From Gemmatimonadota bacterium (lineage in GTDB: Bacteria > Gemmatimonadota > Gemmatimonadetes > Longimicrobiales > Gaopeijiaceae), in contig JBBEBG010000007.1 in the NCBI GenBank assembly GCA_040882465.1, positions 34,210 to 77,346 on the forward strand: 43,137 bases of DNA, written 5' to 3'. A program made the translations under genes and the position numbers. How positions within the stretch are numbered: position 1 is the stretch's first letter; the number at the start of each line of letters is the position of its first letter. The notes under the pieces were generated by a model, which searched no databases, was not told where the DNA came from, and worked only from the letters and a program-made list of their open reading frames with translations. Positions 9,208 to 16,802 of this stretch are shown here, in pieces.

Positions 9208-10119
9208 TCACGCGCCCTCGCGTTCCGCCGGCGGACTCATCGCCGTCGCACCGGCAGGCCCCGCCGACGGATTGGACCGGCCACAGGTCGGACAGACACC
9301 GCTTTCTCCAGGGTGGCGAAGCTCCTCCACGAAGCCGGCTCCGATGATCCCCGTGGGAATTGCGATCACGCAGACGCCCACGAGAGCGACGATCGCCCCG
9401 AGGAGGCGGCCGAGCCCGGTCACCGGATAGACGTCCCCATACCCGACCGTGGTCAGCGTGACCATCGCCCACCACATCGCCTCGGGGATGCTCTCGAAGG
9501 AACCCGGCTGGGCTTGGCGCTCGACGAAGTAGAGGGCGCTCGAGGCGATGATGAGGACGATTCCGATCGCCACGCCAGTGAGCGTCAGATCGGCCCGGCG
9601 ATTCATGAAAACTCGGCCGAGGAGCTGAAGGGCGTTCGAATACCGAGCGACTTTCAGGATGCGGAAAACACGCATGAGCCGGAGCGCCCGGACGAACCGG
9701 AAGTCCAGCCCCAGAAAGGGCAAATACGCCGGGAGGACGGCGAGGAGGTCCACGACCATCATCGCGCGGGAGGCGTAGCGGAGCCTGCCCCCGACCGGCG
9801 CCCCGTACCCCGGCGCCTCGACCGAGGACCAGAGCCGGAGGAGGTACTCGATCGTGAACACACCCACGGAAATGATCTCGAACCAGCGGAAGGCGGAGCC
9901 TCCTGCCGCCGCGACGGAGGGGACCGTCTCGAGGATCAGGGCGAGTATGTTCAGCCCGATCAGGGAGAGGATGAAGATGTCCACCGCCCGGCTCGCGCGG
10001 TCGGACGGATCGGGGACGTCGAGGAGCTCGAAGGCCCGGCGCCGAAGAGTGGGCCCCGCGGCACTTCCCCGGTTCGCGGGACGCTCGGAGCGGGTCGCGT
10101 GACCGGGGCTCGGCGTCAC
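9208..10119 (-). CDS. Voltage-gated K+ channel (six-TM, KvAP-like)
   Basis: A 303-residue channel subunit, expected to form a tetramer. Seen: S1 at about 46-65, S2/S3 region 78-96 and 119-136, an S4 voltage sensor with basic residues every third position (Arg141, 144, 147, 150, 153, Lys156, Arg159), S5 at about 180-198, the pore helix and the selectivity filter TTVGYGD at 223-229, and S6 to about 265. After S6 there is a short tail with CPTCG (Cys276, Cys279), half a zinc ribbon, then a Pro/Ala-rich end. The GTG start at 10119 overlaps the stop of the upstream lipoprotein gene (GTGA at 10116-10119), so the two are coupled. Voltage gating is inferred from the intact S4. Confidence 0.92.
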   Translation of the reverse strand: MTPSPGHATRSERPANRGSAAGPTLRRRAFELLDVPDPSDRASRAVDIFILSLIGLNILALILETVPSVAAAGGSAFRWFEIISVGVFTIEYLLRLWSSVEAPGYGAPVGGRLRYASRAMMVVDLLAVLPAYLPFLGLDFRFVRALRLMRVFRILKVARYSNALQLLGRVFMNRRADLTLTGVAIGIVLIIASSALYFVERQAQPGSFESIPEAMWWAMVTLTTVGYGDVYPVTGLGRLLGAIVALVGVCVIAIPTGIIGAGFVEELRHPGESGVCPTCGRSNPSAGPAGATAMSPPAEREGA

Positions 10120-11096
10120 CGGACGAAGAGGGGCCGGCCTTCCCTGAGAACCACTCGAACCTGCGTGAAGGCCGTGGCGTCCAATTCCGGGTCTCCTTCG
10201 AGAAGGACGAGGTCGGCAACCATCCCTGGCTCGATCGCTCCGAGGTAAAGGTATCCGAAGCGGCCCGCCGCCTCGGTCGTCAGCGCCGCGAGCCGGAACG
10301 GAAACGGAATCCCCGCCTCTTCGAGGAGAAGGTGATCGGTCAGGGGGTCATATTGTCCGGCGAAGCCCGCCCCGGTTCCGAACACGATACGCCCCCCCGC
10401 ATCCAGGAAGCCGCGGAGGCGGGTGAGCGCCAATCCGAGGGGATCTTCTTCCGCGACCGGGCCGCCGGAGGCACGGGCGGTCGCTTCCCGCTGGGTGGCC
10501 GCCAGGGAGAAGATGACCGCGATGCCACTCTGCGCGAAAGTGGCGAGCCCCGGCTCCGGGTCGAGCAGCTCCGCGGGGGTAGCCCAGTGCACGCCTTCGA
10601 TCGTCGTCCCTCCGATCGCCAGGATCCGGGGACCTGCGACGGCGCCGGATTCGATTCGCTCGATGAGGAGGGCGAGAGAGTCGCGCGGCGTCACCGCATC
10701 CACGACGGACGAAAAGCCGAAGCGAGTGAAACGATCCTGGAGGAGGAGCTGGAGCTCCTCGTCCGATCCGCTCGCCGCCGCCGAGAGGAGCTCCTGGTCG
10801 GCCTGAACACGCGCGTTCCAGAATCCCGGAAGGACGGACAGTCCCACCGCGTCGAGGCGCACGGCAGCGGACGGGATCGAGACGGTCCCCCGCGGTCCGA
10901 CGGCCTCGATGACCCCGTTGATCACGAGGACCACGCCATCCTCGACGGGGACCACACCGGGCGAGGTGAAGACGGTCCCGCCCTCGATGGCGATGATCCC
11001 GAGCTCCTCGCTTTGCTCCGCGGTGGAGCATCCGCCGAAAGCCGCGAGCGCGAGGAGGGAGGCGCACCCGGTCCATCGGCGCGTGAGCGGTGTCAT
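10116..11096 (-). CDS. Amidohydrolase-like lipoprotein lacking metal ligands (likely pseudoenzyme)
   Basis: A 326-residue secreted lipoprotein: N-terminal RR, hydrophobic core and lipobox FGGC with Cys23. The rest follows the amidohydrolase pattern (EGGTVFTSPG, DGVVLVINGVIEAVGP, then LPGFWNARVQ, and a C-terminal GAIEPGMVADLVLLEGDPE). Where active relatives have PGLIDxHxH, this has Arg96 and Gln98; where they have GTDAG near the end it reads GTGAG. The binuclear metal centre therefore cannot form as usual. Length is shorter than the 437-residue active relative at 4758. The ATG at 11096 sits right before the signal peptide; the frame is open upstream but that part is noise. The stop overlaps the K+ channel start. 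A binding or structural role is inference. Confidence 0.8.
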   Translation of the reverse strand: MTPLTRRWTGCASLLALAAFGGCSTAEQSEELGIIAIEGGTVFTSPGVVPVEDGVVLVINGVIEAVGPRGTVSIPSAAVRLDAVGLSVLPGFWNARVQADQELLSAAASGSDEELQLLLQDRFTRFGFSSVVDAVTPRDSLALLIERIESGAVAGPRILAIGGTTIEGVHWATPAELLDPEPGLATFAQSGIAVIFSLAATQREATARASGGPVAEEDPLGLALTRLRGFLDAGGRIVFGTGAGFAGQYDPLTDHLLLEEAGIPFPFRLAALTTEAAGRFGYLYLGAIEPGMVADLVLLEGDPELDATAFTQVRVVLREGRPLFVR

Positions 11097-11169
11097 GGGG
11101 GCCTCGAGTCGTGTAGTCCTAGGAATCCGGCCAGAGTCGGGCGGCCCATTCCGCAATTTCCCTGACCCG

Positions 11170-12102
11170 CTAGAGATCCACGAAGACGATCCGGTTCTCG
11201 TTCGTGAGTGGAACGAGGAGGCGATTCCGCATCGCGTCGTAGCCGAGGTCCCCCGGGGAAGACACCCCGGTGAGCACGGGGTGAACCGCACCCTGGCCAT
11301 CCACATGGTACACGGTGGAATCGCTCGACGAAGAATAAGCGAATCCCCCATCACCCACGAAAACGACCCCCTCGAAATCCGAATTGGGAGCCGAGAGGAC
11401 CGTGGTGCGCTGGCCGTCGGCGGTGAGACGCAGGACCTGGCCCGGATCCGAGGTCACGACGAAAATTCCGCGCGAGCCGACGGCGAGCCCCATCGGATGC
11501 CCGAGGTCCGAGCCCTGTGCAAGTGTCGAGCCGCGGCGATCGTCCCCGATGACGAGGCGGTACACGGCCGCAGTACCGGAGGACACCATCCCGCCGGTGC
11601 CGGTTTCGAAGCCGCTATCGGTCAGGAAAAGGGAACCCTCGGGACCCACGTCGAGCCCGCTGATGGAAGAGACTCCGTCCATGCAGGTCCGTTCGACCGC
11701 CTCCCCGCTCTCCCGATTGAAGACCCCGATGCACCCGAGATCCGCGACGTACAGTGAGTCGCCGCGAATCGCGATGCCAGTGGGCGAGTGGAGAGCGCTT
11801 GCGGCCCCGAACGGGGCAATCCAGGTGAGGTTCTGCACCGTCCCGTCCGGTGCGATCCGGGAGACGAAGCCATTCTGGTCTTCGGCCATGATCGGGCCGT
11901 TCACGTTGGTGACGAGGTAAACGTCCGCGACCGGATCGTGGATGACCGCCCGGGGGGAGAGGAGTCCCACGTCCGCCACGGCGATCATCCCGTCGGCGAG
12001 CGTCGCATCTCCTCCATTCCCTCCACACCCGGCGGCGAAGAGGCCGATGGCCATGACCGGAAAAAAGCGGATACCCGGGGACACGCGGCGCGACCGCACC
12101 AT
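11170..12102 (-). CDS. Beta-propeller lipoprotein (SMP-30/NHL-like)
   Basis: A 310-residue lipoprotein: basic N-terminus, hydrophobic stretch and lipobox FAAGC with Cys26, then Gly-rich linker. The mature part is built from repeated blades such as LSPRAVIHDPVADVYLVTN, SPTGIAIRGDSLYVAD, ISGLDVGPEGSLFLTD, HPMGLAVGSRGIFVVT and SPGDLGYDAMRNRLLVPL, typical of SMP-30/NHL six-bladed propellers. Such domains act as lactonases or ligand-binding platforms; no clear lactonase metal set could be assigned by eye. The start is the ATG at 12102, preceded by GGAGG at good spacing; a TTG at 12114 is the only upstream option and overlaps that ribosome site. It is followed 73 bases later, same strand, by the amidohydrolase-like lipoprotein, so the three leftward genes 12102-9208 may be one unit. 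Confidence 0.78.
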   Translation of the reverse strand: MVRSRRVSPGIRFFPVMAIGLFAAGCGGNGGDATLADGMIAVADVGLLSPRAVIHDPVADVYLVTNVNGPIMAEDQNGFVSRIAPDGTVQNLTWIAPFGAASALHSPTGIAIRGDSLYVADLGCIGVFNRESGEAVERTCMDGVSSISGLDVGPEGSLFLTDSGFETGTGGMVSSGTAAVYRLVIGDDRRGSTLAQGSDLGHPMGLAVGSRGIFVVTSDPGQVLRLTADGQRTTVLSAPNSDFEGVVFVGDGGFAYSSSSDSTVYHVDGQGAVHPVLTGVSSPGDLGYDAMRNRLLVPLTNENRIVFVDL

Positions 12103-12255
12103 CGAAACCTCCAAATTGGGGAATTCCCGCGCCTGCGGGCATGGGAGATCGAGGGCCCGGGCGCACCCTCAATCTTCAGCACGCGGCCTGCCCTCGCAAC
12201 GGGACCCTCGCAAGACCCTTTCCGGAAGGGGCGCGCGAAGATACCGTGCGGATTG

Positions 12256-12273
12256 CGGATTCGTGAGAATCCG
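12256..12273. promoter_or_regulatory. Perfect inverted repeat in divergent promoter region
   Basis: CGGATTC-GTGA-GAATCCG lies in the 253-base gap between the propeller lipoprotein (left) and the metalloprotease (right), 83 bases before the metalloprotease GTG. It could be an operator for either gene or a 5' UTR hairpin. Nothing else coding is seen in 12103-12355. Confidence 0.3.
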
Positions 12274-12355
12274 AGACTTGCACGAATTCACAGATGGCGG
12301 TTTGGACCGTCTCCGGACGCTCTCGCCTCGTTCTTTCCGCAAAGGAGATCGCCGC

Positions 12356-14839
12356 GTGCGCACCCTCGTCTCCCTCGCCTTTTTCATTCTGTTCTTTCCG
12401 GCCCTCGCGGCGGGAAGGAGCCCGGCGATCCCCCAGCAGCCGCCGGACGCACCCCCGACCGACACAGTCCCCGATGCGCCGGACGCGGATGACGACGAAG
12501 AAACTCCGGCGACGCCGCGCCCCCGCACCGGGATTCGCCCATACGCGGAGGTCGTTCCGGACAGCGCGGTGACGGACGAGGGATTGTTCTCCATCCACCG
12601 GGTGGGCCAAAACTACCTCTTCGAAGTTCCCATGAACCTCCTCGGTCGCGAGTTCCTCCTCCAGACGCGGATCACGCGGACACCGACGGGGGCCGGTTTC
12701 GGCGGACAACAGGAGTCGTCGGCCGTGGTTCGCTTCGAACGCCGTGAAGACCAGATCCTCCTGCGGCTGGTCGGGCACGACAACATGGCCCCCGATTCGC
12801 TCCCGATTTACGAAGCGGTCCGCAACTCGAACTTCGAACCGATTCTCCAGGCCTTTCCGATCCGCGCCTTCCCGGAGGATTCTTCTGCGGTCGTCGTGGA
12901 CGTCTCGGCCTTTTTCCGGTCTGATGCCCAGGTCATCGGAATCCAACAGACCCGGCGCGATCAGTACCAAGTTCGAAACCTCAACGCCGACCGCACCTTC
13001 ATCGAGTCCATGCGGAGTTTCCCGGAGAACGTGGAGGTCCGGCGAACCGTGACCTACACGGCGGGGCGCCCCCCTTCAAACGCGGTCGGCGGGGTGCTCT
13101 CGATGGAGCTGGGACACGCCTTCGTCCTCCTCCCCGTCGTCCCGATGACCCCCCGCCCCTGGGACGAACGGGTGGGATTCTTCTCGGTCGCCCAGAACGA
13201 CTTCGGCGCCGAGGCCCAGAGGCTCCTCGAGCGGCGCTTCATCCGCCGTTGGCGCCTGGAGCCCTCGGACCCGGCGGCCTACGCGCGCGGCCAGCTCGTG
13301 GAGCCGGTCCAACCCATCGTCATCTACATCGATCCGGCGACTCCGGAGAAGTGGCGACCCTACCTGAAGCAGGGGATCGAGGACTGGCAGGAGGCCTTCG
13401 AGGCCGCGGGATTCCGCAACGCCATCCTCGCGGCTGACCCCCCCTCTCCCCAAGAGGACCCGGAGTTCGATCCCGCGGACGCGCGCGTCTCCATGATTCG
13501 GTATCTCGCCTCCGCGGTGCAGAACGCCAGCGGGCCGAGCTACTATGATCCACGTAGTGGTGAGATCATCGGCACGCACATCCAGTGGCACCACAACGTG
13601 ATGAACCTCGTCCGCAACTGGTACTTCGTGCAGACGGCGGCCGCGAATCCAGAGGCCCGTGCGCTCGAGTTCGACGACGAGGTGATGGGTCGGCTCATCC
13701 GCTACGTGGCCGCGCACGAGGTCGGGCATACACTCGGGCTTCCCCACAACATGAAGGGGCACTCCGCGATCCCCGTGGAATCGCTCCGCACGAAGTCGGT
13801 GTGCGAGAACGGGACTTCGACCTCGATCATGGATTACGCTCGCTTCAACTATGTGGCACAACCCGGGGACGACACTTGCTTCATCCCTGTGATCGGACCC
13901 TACGACCGGTGGGCGATCGAGTGGGGATACCGCGTCGTTCCGAATGCCGCCGATCTCGAAGCGCAGCAGGCCACCCTGAACGACTGGATCGTCGAGAAGG
14001 GGGACGACCCGGTCTACCGCTTCGGTGACCCGAGCCAGATGGATCCCGGCTCCACCCAGGAAGCGCTCGGAGACGACCCGGTCCGCGCTTCCGACTACGG
14101 GGTCGCGAATCTGATGCGAATCACCGCAAACCTTCGCGAGTGGACCTTCGAGGACGGGCAGAGCTACGCCCAGCTGGACGAGCTGTACGGGCAGGTGCTG
14201 GGCCAGTGGAACCGCTTCACAGGGCACGTAATTCTCTCGCTCGGGGGCGTGGACTGGACCCGCCGCGCGCAGGGGCAGGACGGGACGCCCTACAATCGCG
14301 TCCCCGCGGAACGCCAGCGCGCCGCCATCGATTACCTCGACCGCCAGGTATTCCAGACGCCGACCTGGATGATCGATCCGGACATCCTCTACCGAATCGA
14401 GGCGACCGGGATCCAGGACAGAATCCGCGGCTTCCAGGTTTCCGCGTTGAATGGGGTCCTGAACGTCCCGCGAGTGAAGAGGATGATCGAGCAGGAGGCG
14501 CTGCACGGGGCCGAGGCGTATGCGCCGCTCGAGATGATGACGACGCTTCGGGAAGTGATCTGGCGCGAGCTCGGAACCGGTGGGTCGATCGACTCCTTCC
14601 GGCGGAACCTCCAGCGCGCCTATCTCGACCGCCTGGAGGCCCTTTTGGAGAACGAGGAGGCGCTCACGACGGACATCGCTCCGCTCGTGCGCGGCCAGCT
14701 GGTCCGCCTCCTCGATGCGGTCGCGGCGGCCCGGATGGAGGCGCGGGATGAGGTGACGCGCCTCCACCTGGAGGACGTGTCCGAGCGGATCGTGCGGATC
14801 ATGGAGGAGGCCGAGCCCCAGCCCGCCGCGGCGGCGTAG
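12356..14839 (+). CDS. Secreted zinc-dependent metalloprotease (DUF5118/DUF5117/DUF4953 type)
   Basis: An 827-residue exported protease. A signal peptide (TLVSLAFFILFFPALAAG) is followed by a Pro/Asp-rich low-complexity linker to about residue 60. Next comes the DUF5118/5117-like region (SIHRVGQNYLFEVP, FGGQQESSAVVRFERR, PENVEVRRTVTY). The catalytic region has a metzincin zinc site HEVGHTLGLPH at 454-464 and a Met-turn SIMDYARFNY with Met492. The C-terminal half continues through a YDRWAIEWGY block to a helical end. The GTG at 12356 is chosen because AGGAG lies eight bases upstream and the signal peptide begins at once; the frame is open further upstream in a non-coding stretch. The family is common in Gemmatimonadota and Bacteroidota and is thought to act in the periplasm or outside. 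Substrate is unknown. Confidence 0.9.
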   Translation: MRTLVSLAFFILFFPALAAGRSPAIPQQPPDAPPTDTVPDAPDADDDEETPATPRPRTGIRPYAEVVPDSAVTDEGLFSIHRVGQNYLFEVPMNLLGREFLLQTRITRTPTGAGFGGQQESSAVVRFERREDQILLRLVGHDNMAPDSLPIYEAVRNSNFEPILQAFPIRAFPEDSSAVVVDVSAFFRSDAQVIGIQQTRRDQYQVRNLNADRTFIESMRSFPENVEVRRTVTYTAGRPPSNAVGGVLSMELGHAFVLLPVVPMTPRPWDERVGFFSVAQNDFGAEAQRLLERRFIRRWRLEPSDPAAYARGQLVEPVQPIVIYIDPATPEKWRPYLKQGIEDWQEAFEAAGFRNAILAADPPSPQEDPEFDPADARVSMIRYLASAVQNASGPSYYDPRSGEIIGTHIQWHHNVMNLVRNWYFVQTAAANPEARALEFDDEVMGRLIRYVAAHEVGHTLGLPHNMKGHSAIPVESLRTKSVCENGTSTSIMDYARFNYVAQPGDDTCFIPVIGPYDRWAIEWGYRVVPNAADLEAQQATLNDWIVEKGDDPVYRFGDPSQMDPGSTQEALGDDPVRASDYGVANLMRITANLREWTFEDGQSYAQLDELYGQVLGQWNRFTGHVILSLGGVDWTRRAQGQDGTPYNRVPAERQRAAIDYLDRQVFQTPTWMIDPDILYRIEATGIQDRIRGFQVSALNGVLNVPRVKRMIEQEALHGAEAYAPLEMMTTLREVIWRELGTGGSIDSFRRNLQRAYLDRLEALLENEEALTTDIAPLVRGQLVRLLDAVAAARMEARDEVTRLHLEDVSERIVRIMEEAEPQPAAAA

Positions 14840-14889
14840 GGTCGAAGGCCGCGTTCTGCCCCGGTTCGTCCGAACGAGGGGAGGCGTGG

Positions 14890-16722
14890 GTGCTCATGGC
14901 CTCCGAGCCAGTGGCCGCGCTCGGGGTCGCTGAAGTCGACCTCGTCATCCTGAACGACCTAACGGCGGGATTCGGCCGGATCGCTGCAGAGCCACGCCCA
15001 CGCGGCTATTCTACCCAAATGCCCGGCTCCCCCTCGCTGATAACCCTGATCCGCTCGTCAATCATCGGCGAAGGCGAGGCGGTGGCCGGTCCGTTCGGAC
15101 CGAGGCGCGTCACTTACGCCGACTACACCGCGTCCGGCCAGTCTCTCTCTTTCATCGAGGACTACATCCGCGATGCGGTGCTGCCGCTGTATGCGAATAC
15201 GCACACGGAGAGTTCGGGGACCGGGCTTCAGACCACGCGGTTCAGGGAGGAATCCAGGCAGCTTATCCGTGAATCGGCCGGCGGCACGAGGGACCTGCAC
15301 GCGGTGATCTTTTGCGGTTCCGGTTCGACCGGCGCAATCGACCGCTTGATCGGGATCCTGAACCTTCGCATCCCGCACGACCTCGACGTGAAGTACGGGC
15401 TGAGCGATCGGATCCCGCGCGAGGAACGGCCGGTCATTTTTATCGGGCCGTACGAGCACCATTCGAACGAGCTGCCGTGGCGCGAGTCCATCGCGGAGGT
15501 CGTGACCATCCATGAAGACCTGAGCGGCGGCATCGACCTCGGCCATCTCGAGGAAGAGCTGAAGCGGTACTCGGACCGGCCCCTGCGCATCGGAAGCTTC
15601 TCCGCCGCCTCGAACGTGACCGGCATCGTGTCGGACACCCGCGCGATCTCGATCCTACTGCACCGGTACGGCGCACTTTCGTTCTGGGACTTCGCGGCGG
15701 CCGCGCCCTACGTGCGCATCGAGATGGGGCCCGGTGGAGTGGACGGCGATGACCCGCTCGATTACAAGGATGCCGTGTTCATCTCGCCCCACAAGCTGAT
15801 CGGCGGGCCGGGCACGCCCGGCCTGCTCATTGCCCGGCGTGAGCTGTTCCGCAACACGGTGCCGTGCGTACCTGGCGGCGGCACGGTCTCCTATGTCAAT
15901 CCGGAAGGGCACCGCTACCTGACGGATCCGGAGCACCGCGAGGAGGGCGGCACGCCGGCGATCGTCGAATCCATCCGGGCCGGTCTCGTCTTTCGGGTGA
16001 AGGCCGCGGTAGGCGAGGACACGATCCGCGAGCACGAAGAGTCGTTCATCCGCAGTGCGATGGCGTCATGGAAGCAGAACCCGAACATCGAGATTCTCGG
16101 CAACTGCGAAGCTGAACGGCTTTCGATCGTGTCATTCGTCGTGCGCTACGGGGACCGGTACCTGCACCACAATTACGTGGTCGCGCTGCTGAACGATCTA
16201 TTCGGCATTCAGTCGCGCGGCGGTTGCTCGTGCGCAGGCCCTTACGGCCACCGGCTGCTCGGCGTCGATCTGGATCGGTCGCACGAATTCGAGCGCGAGA
16301 TCGCCCGTGGCTGTGAGGGCATCAAGCCGGGCTGGATCCGCGTCAACTTCAACTACTTCATCTCGGCGCCGGTCTTCGATTACATCCTAGAAGCCGTGCA
16401 CATCGTTGCGAAGGATGGCTGGCGCCTGCTCGATCAGTACGGCTTCGATCCGTACACGGGTCTCTGGAAACACCGTGGCGGAACGGCCGAGCCGCCGATG
16501 AGCCTGCGCGACATCCGCTTCGAGCCCGGCGGCATGATGTACGAGCGCAAGCGACGTCACCTCCCCGAGTCCGCGCTGGCCGAACACCTCGCCGATGCGC
16601 GCCGTATCCTTGCCGATGCGCGGCCGGATCCGGCCGGCCCTTCAGGCACCGGGCTGACGGCCGACTTCGAACACCTGCGCTGGTTCCCACTGCCGGGCGA
16701 AACCGGCGACAGCGGAAACTGA
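14890..16722 (+). CDS. Class V aminotransferase-fold PLP enzyme (cysteine-desulfurase-like)
   Basis: A PLP enzyme of fold type I, class V. Seen, numbered from the internal ATG at 15019: DYTASGQSL near the start, NTHTE, an SGSTGAIDRLIG cofactor-phosphate loop, the DFAAAAPY Asp that contacts the PLP ring nitrogen, the Schiff-base Lys259 in SPHKLIGG, and GGCSCAGPYGH with Cys403/Cys405, the position of the sulfur-carrying Cys in SufS-like enzymes. At over 560 residues it is longer than SufS (about 400), with a C-terminal extension. AGGGGAGG lies five bases before GTG 14890, so that start is given; family similarity only begins at the ATG at 15019. Leu codons favour CTG and Gly favours GGC, unlike the flanking genes. 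Desulfurase, epimerase or lyase activity cannot be told apart. Confidence 0.82.
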   Translation: MLMASEPVAALGVAEVDLVILNDLTAGFGRIAAEPRPRGYSTQMPGSPSLITLIRSSIIGEGEAVAGPFGPRRVTYADYTASGQSLSFIEDYIRDAVLPLYANTHTESSGTGLQTTRFREESRQLIRESAGGTRDLHAVIFCGSGSTGAIDRLIGILNLRIPHDLDVKYGLSDRIPREERPVIFIGPYEHHSNELPWRESIAEVVTIHEDLSGGIDLGHLEEELKRYSDRPLRIGSFSAASNVTGIVSDTRAISILLHRYGALSFWDFAAAAPYVRIEMGPGGVDGDDPLDYKDAVFISPHKLIGGPGTPGLLIARRELFRNTVPCVPGGGTVSYVNPEGHRYLTDPEHREEGGTPAIVESIRAGLVFRVKAAVGEDTIREHEESFIRSAMASWKQNPNIEILGNCEAERLSIVSFVVRYGDRYLHHNYVVALLNDLFGIQSRGGCSCAGPYGHRLLGVDLDRSHEFEREIARGCEGIKPGWIRVNFNYFISAPVFDYILEAVHIVAKDGWRLLDQYGFDPYTGLWKHRGGTAEPPMSLRDIRFEPGGMMYERKRRHLPESALAEHLADARRILADARPDPAGPSGTGLTADFEHLRWFPLPGETGDSGN

Positions 16723-16752
16723 CGCTCGGACCGGCACGGCGCGCATGCTGAC

Positions 16753-16765
16753 GGGGCCAGGCCCC
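16753..16765. terminator. GGGGCC/GGCCCC dyad between convergent genes
   Basis: The 80-base gap between the convergent aminotransferase and SLC13 genes contains GGGG-CCAGG-CCCC. The stem is short and no T tract follows, so it is only a possible terminator. Confidence 0.2.
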
Positions 16766-16802
16766 TCGTGTGATGGCTCACCTTGTTCGCACGCGCCCTG
16801 CC

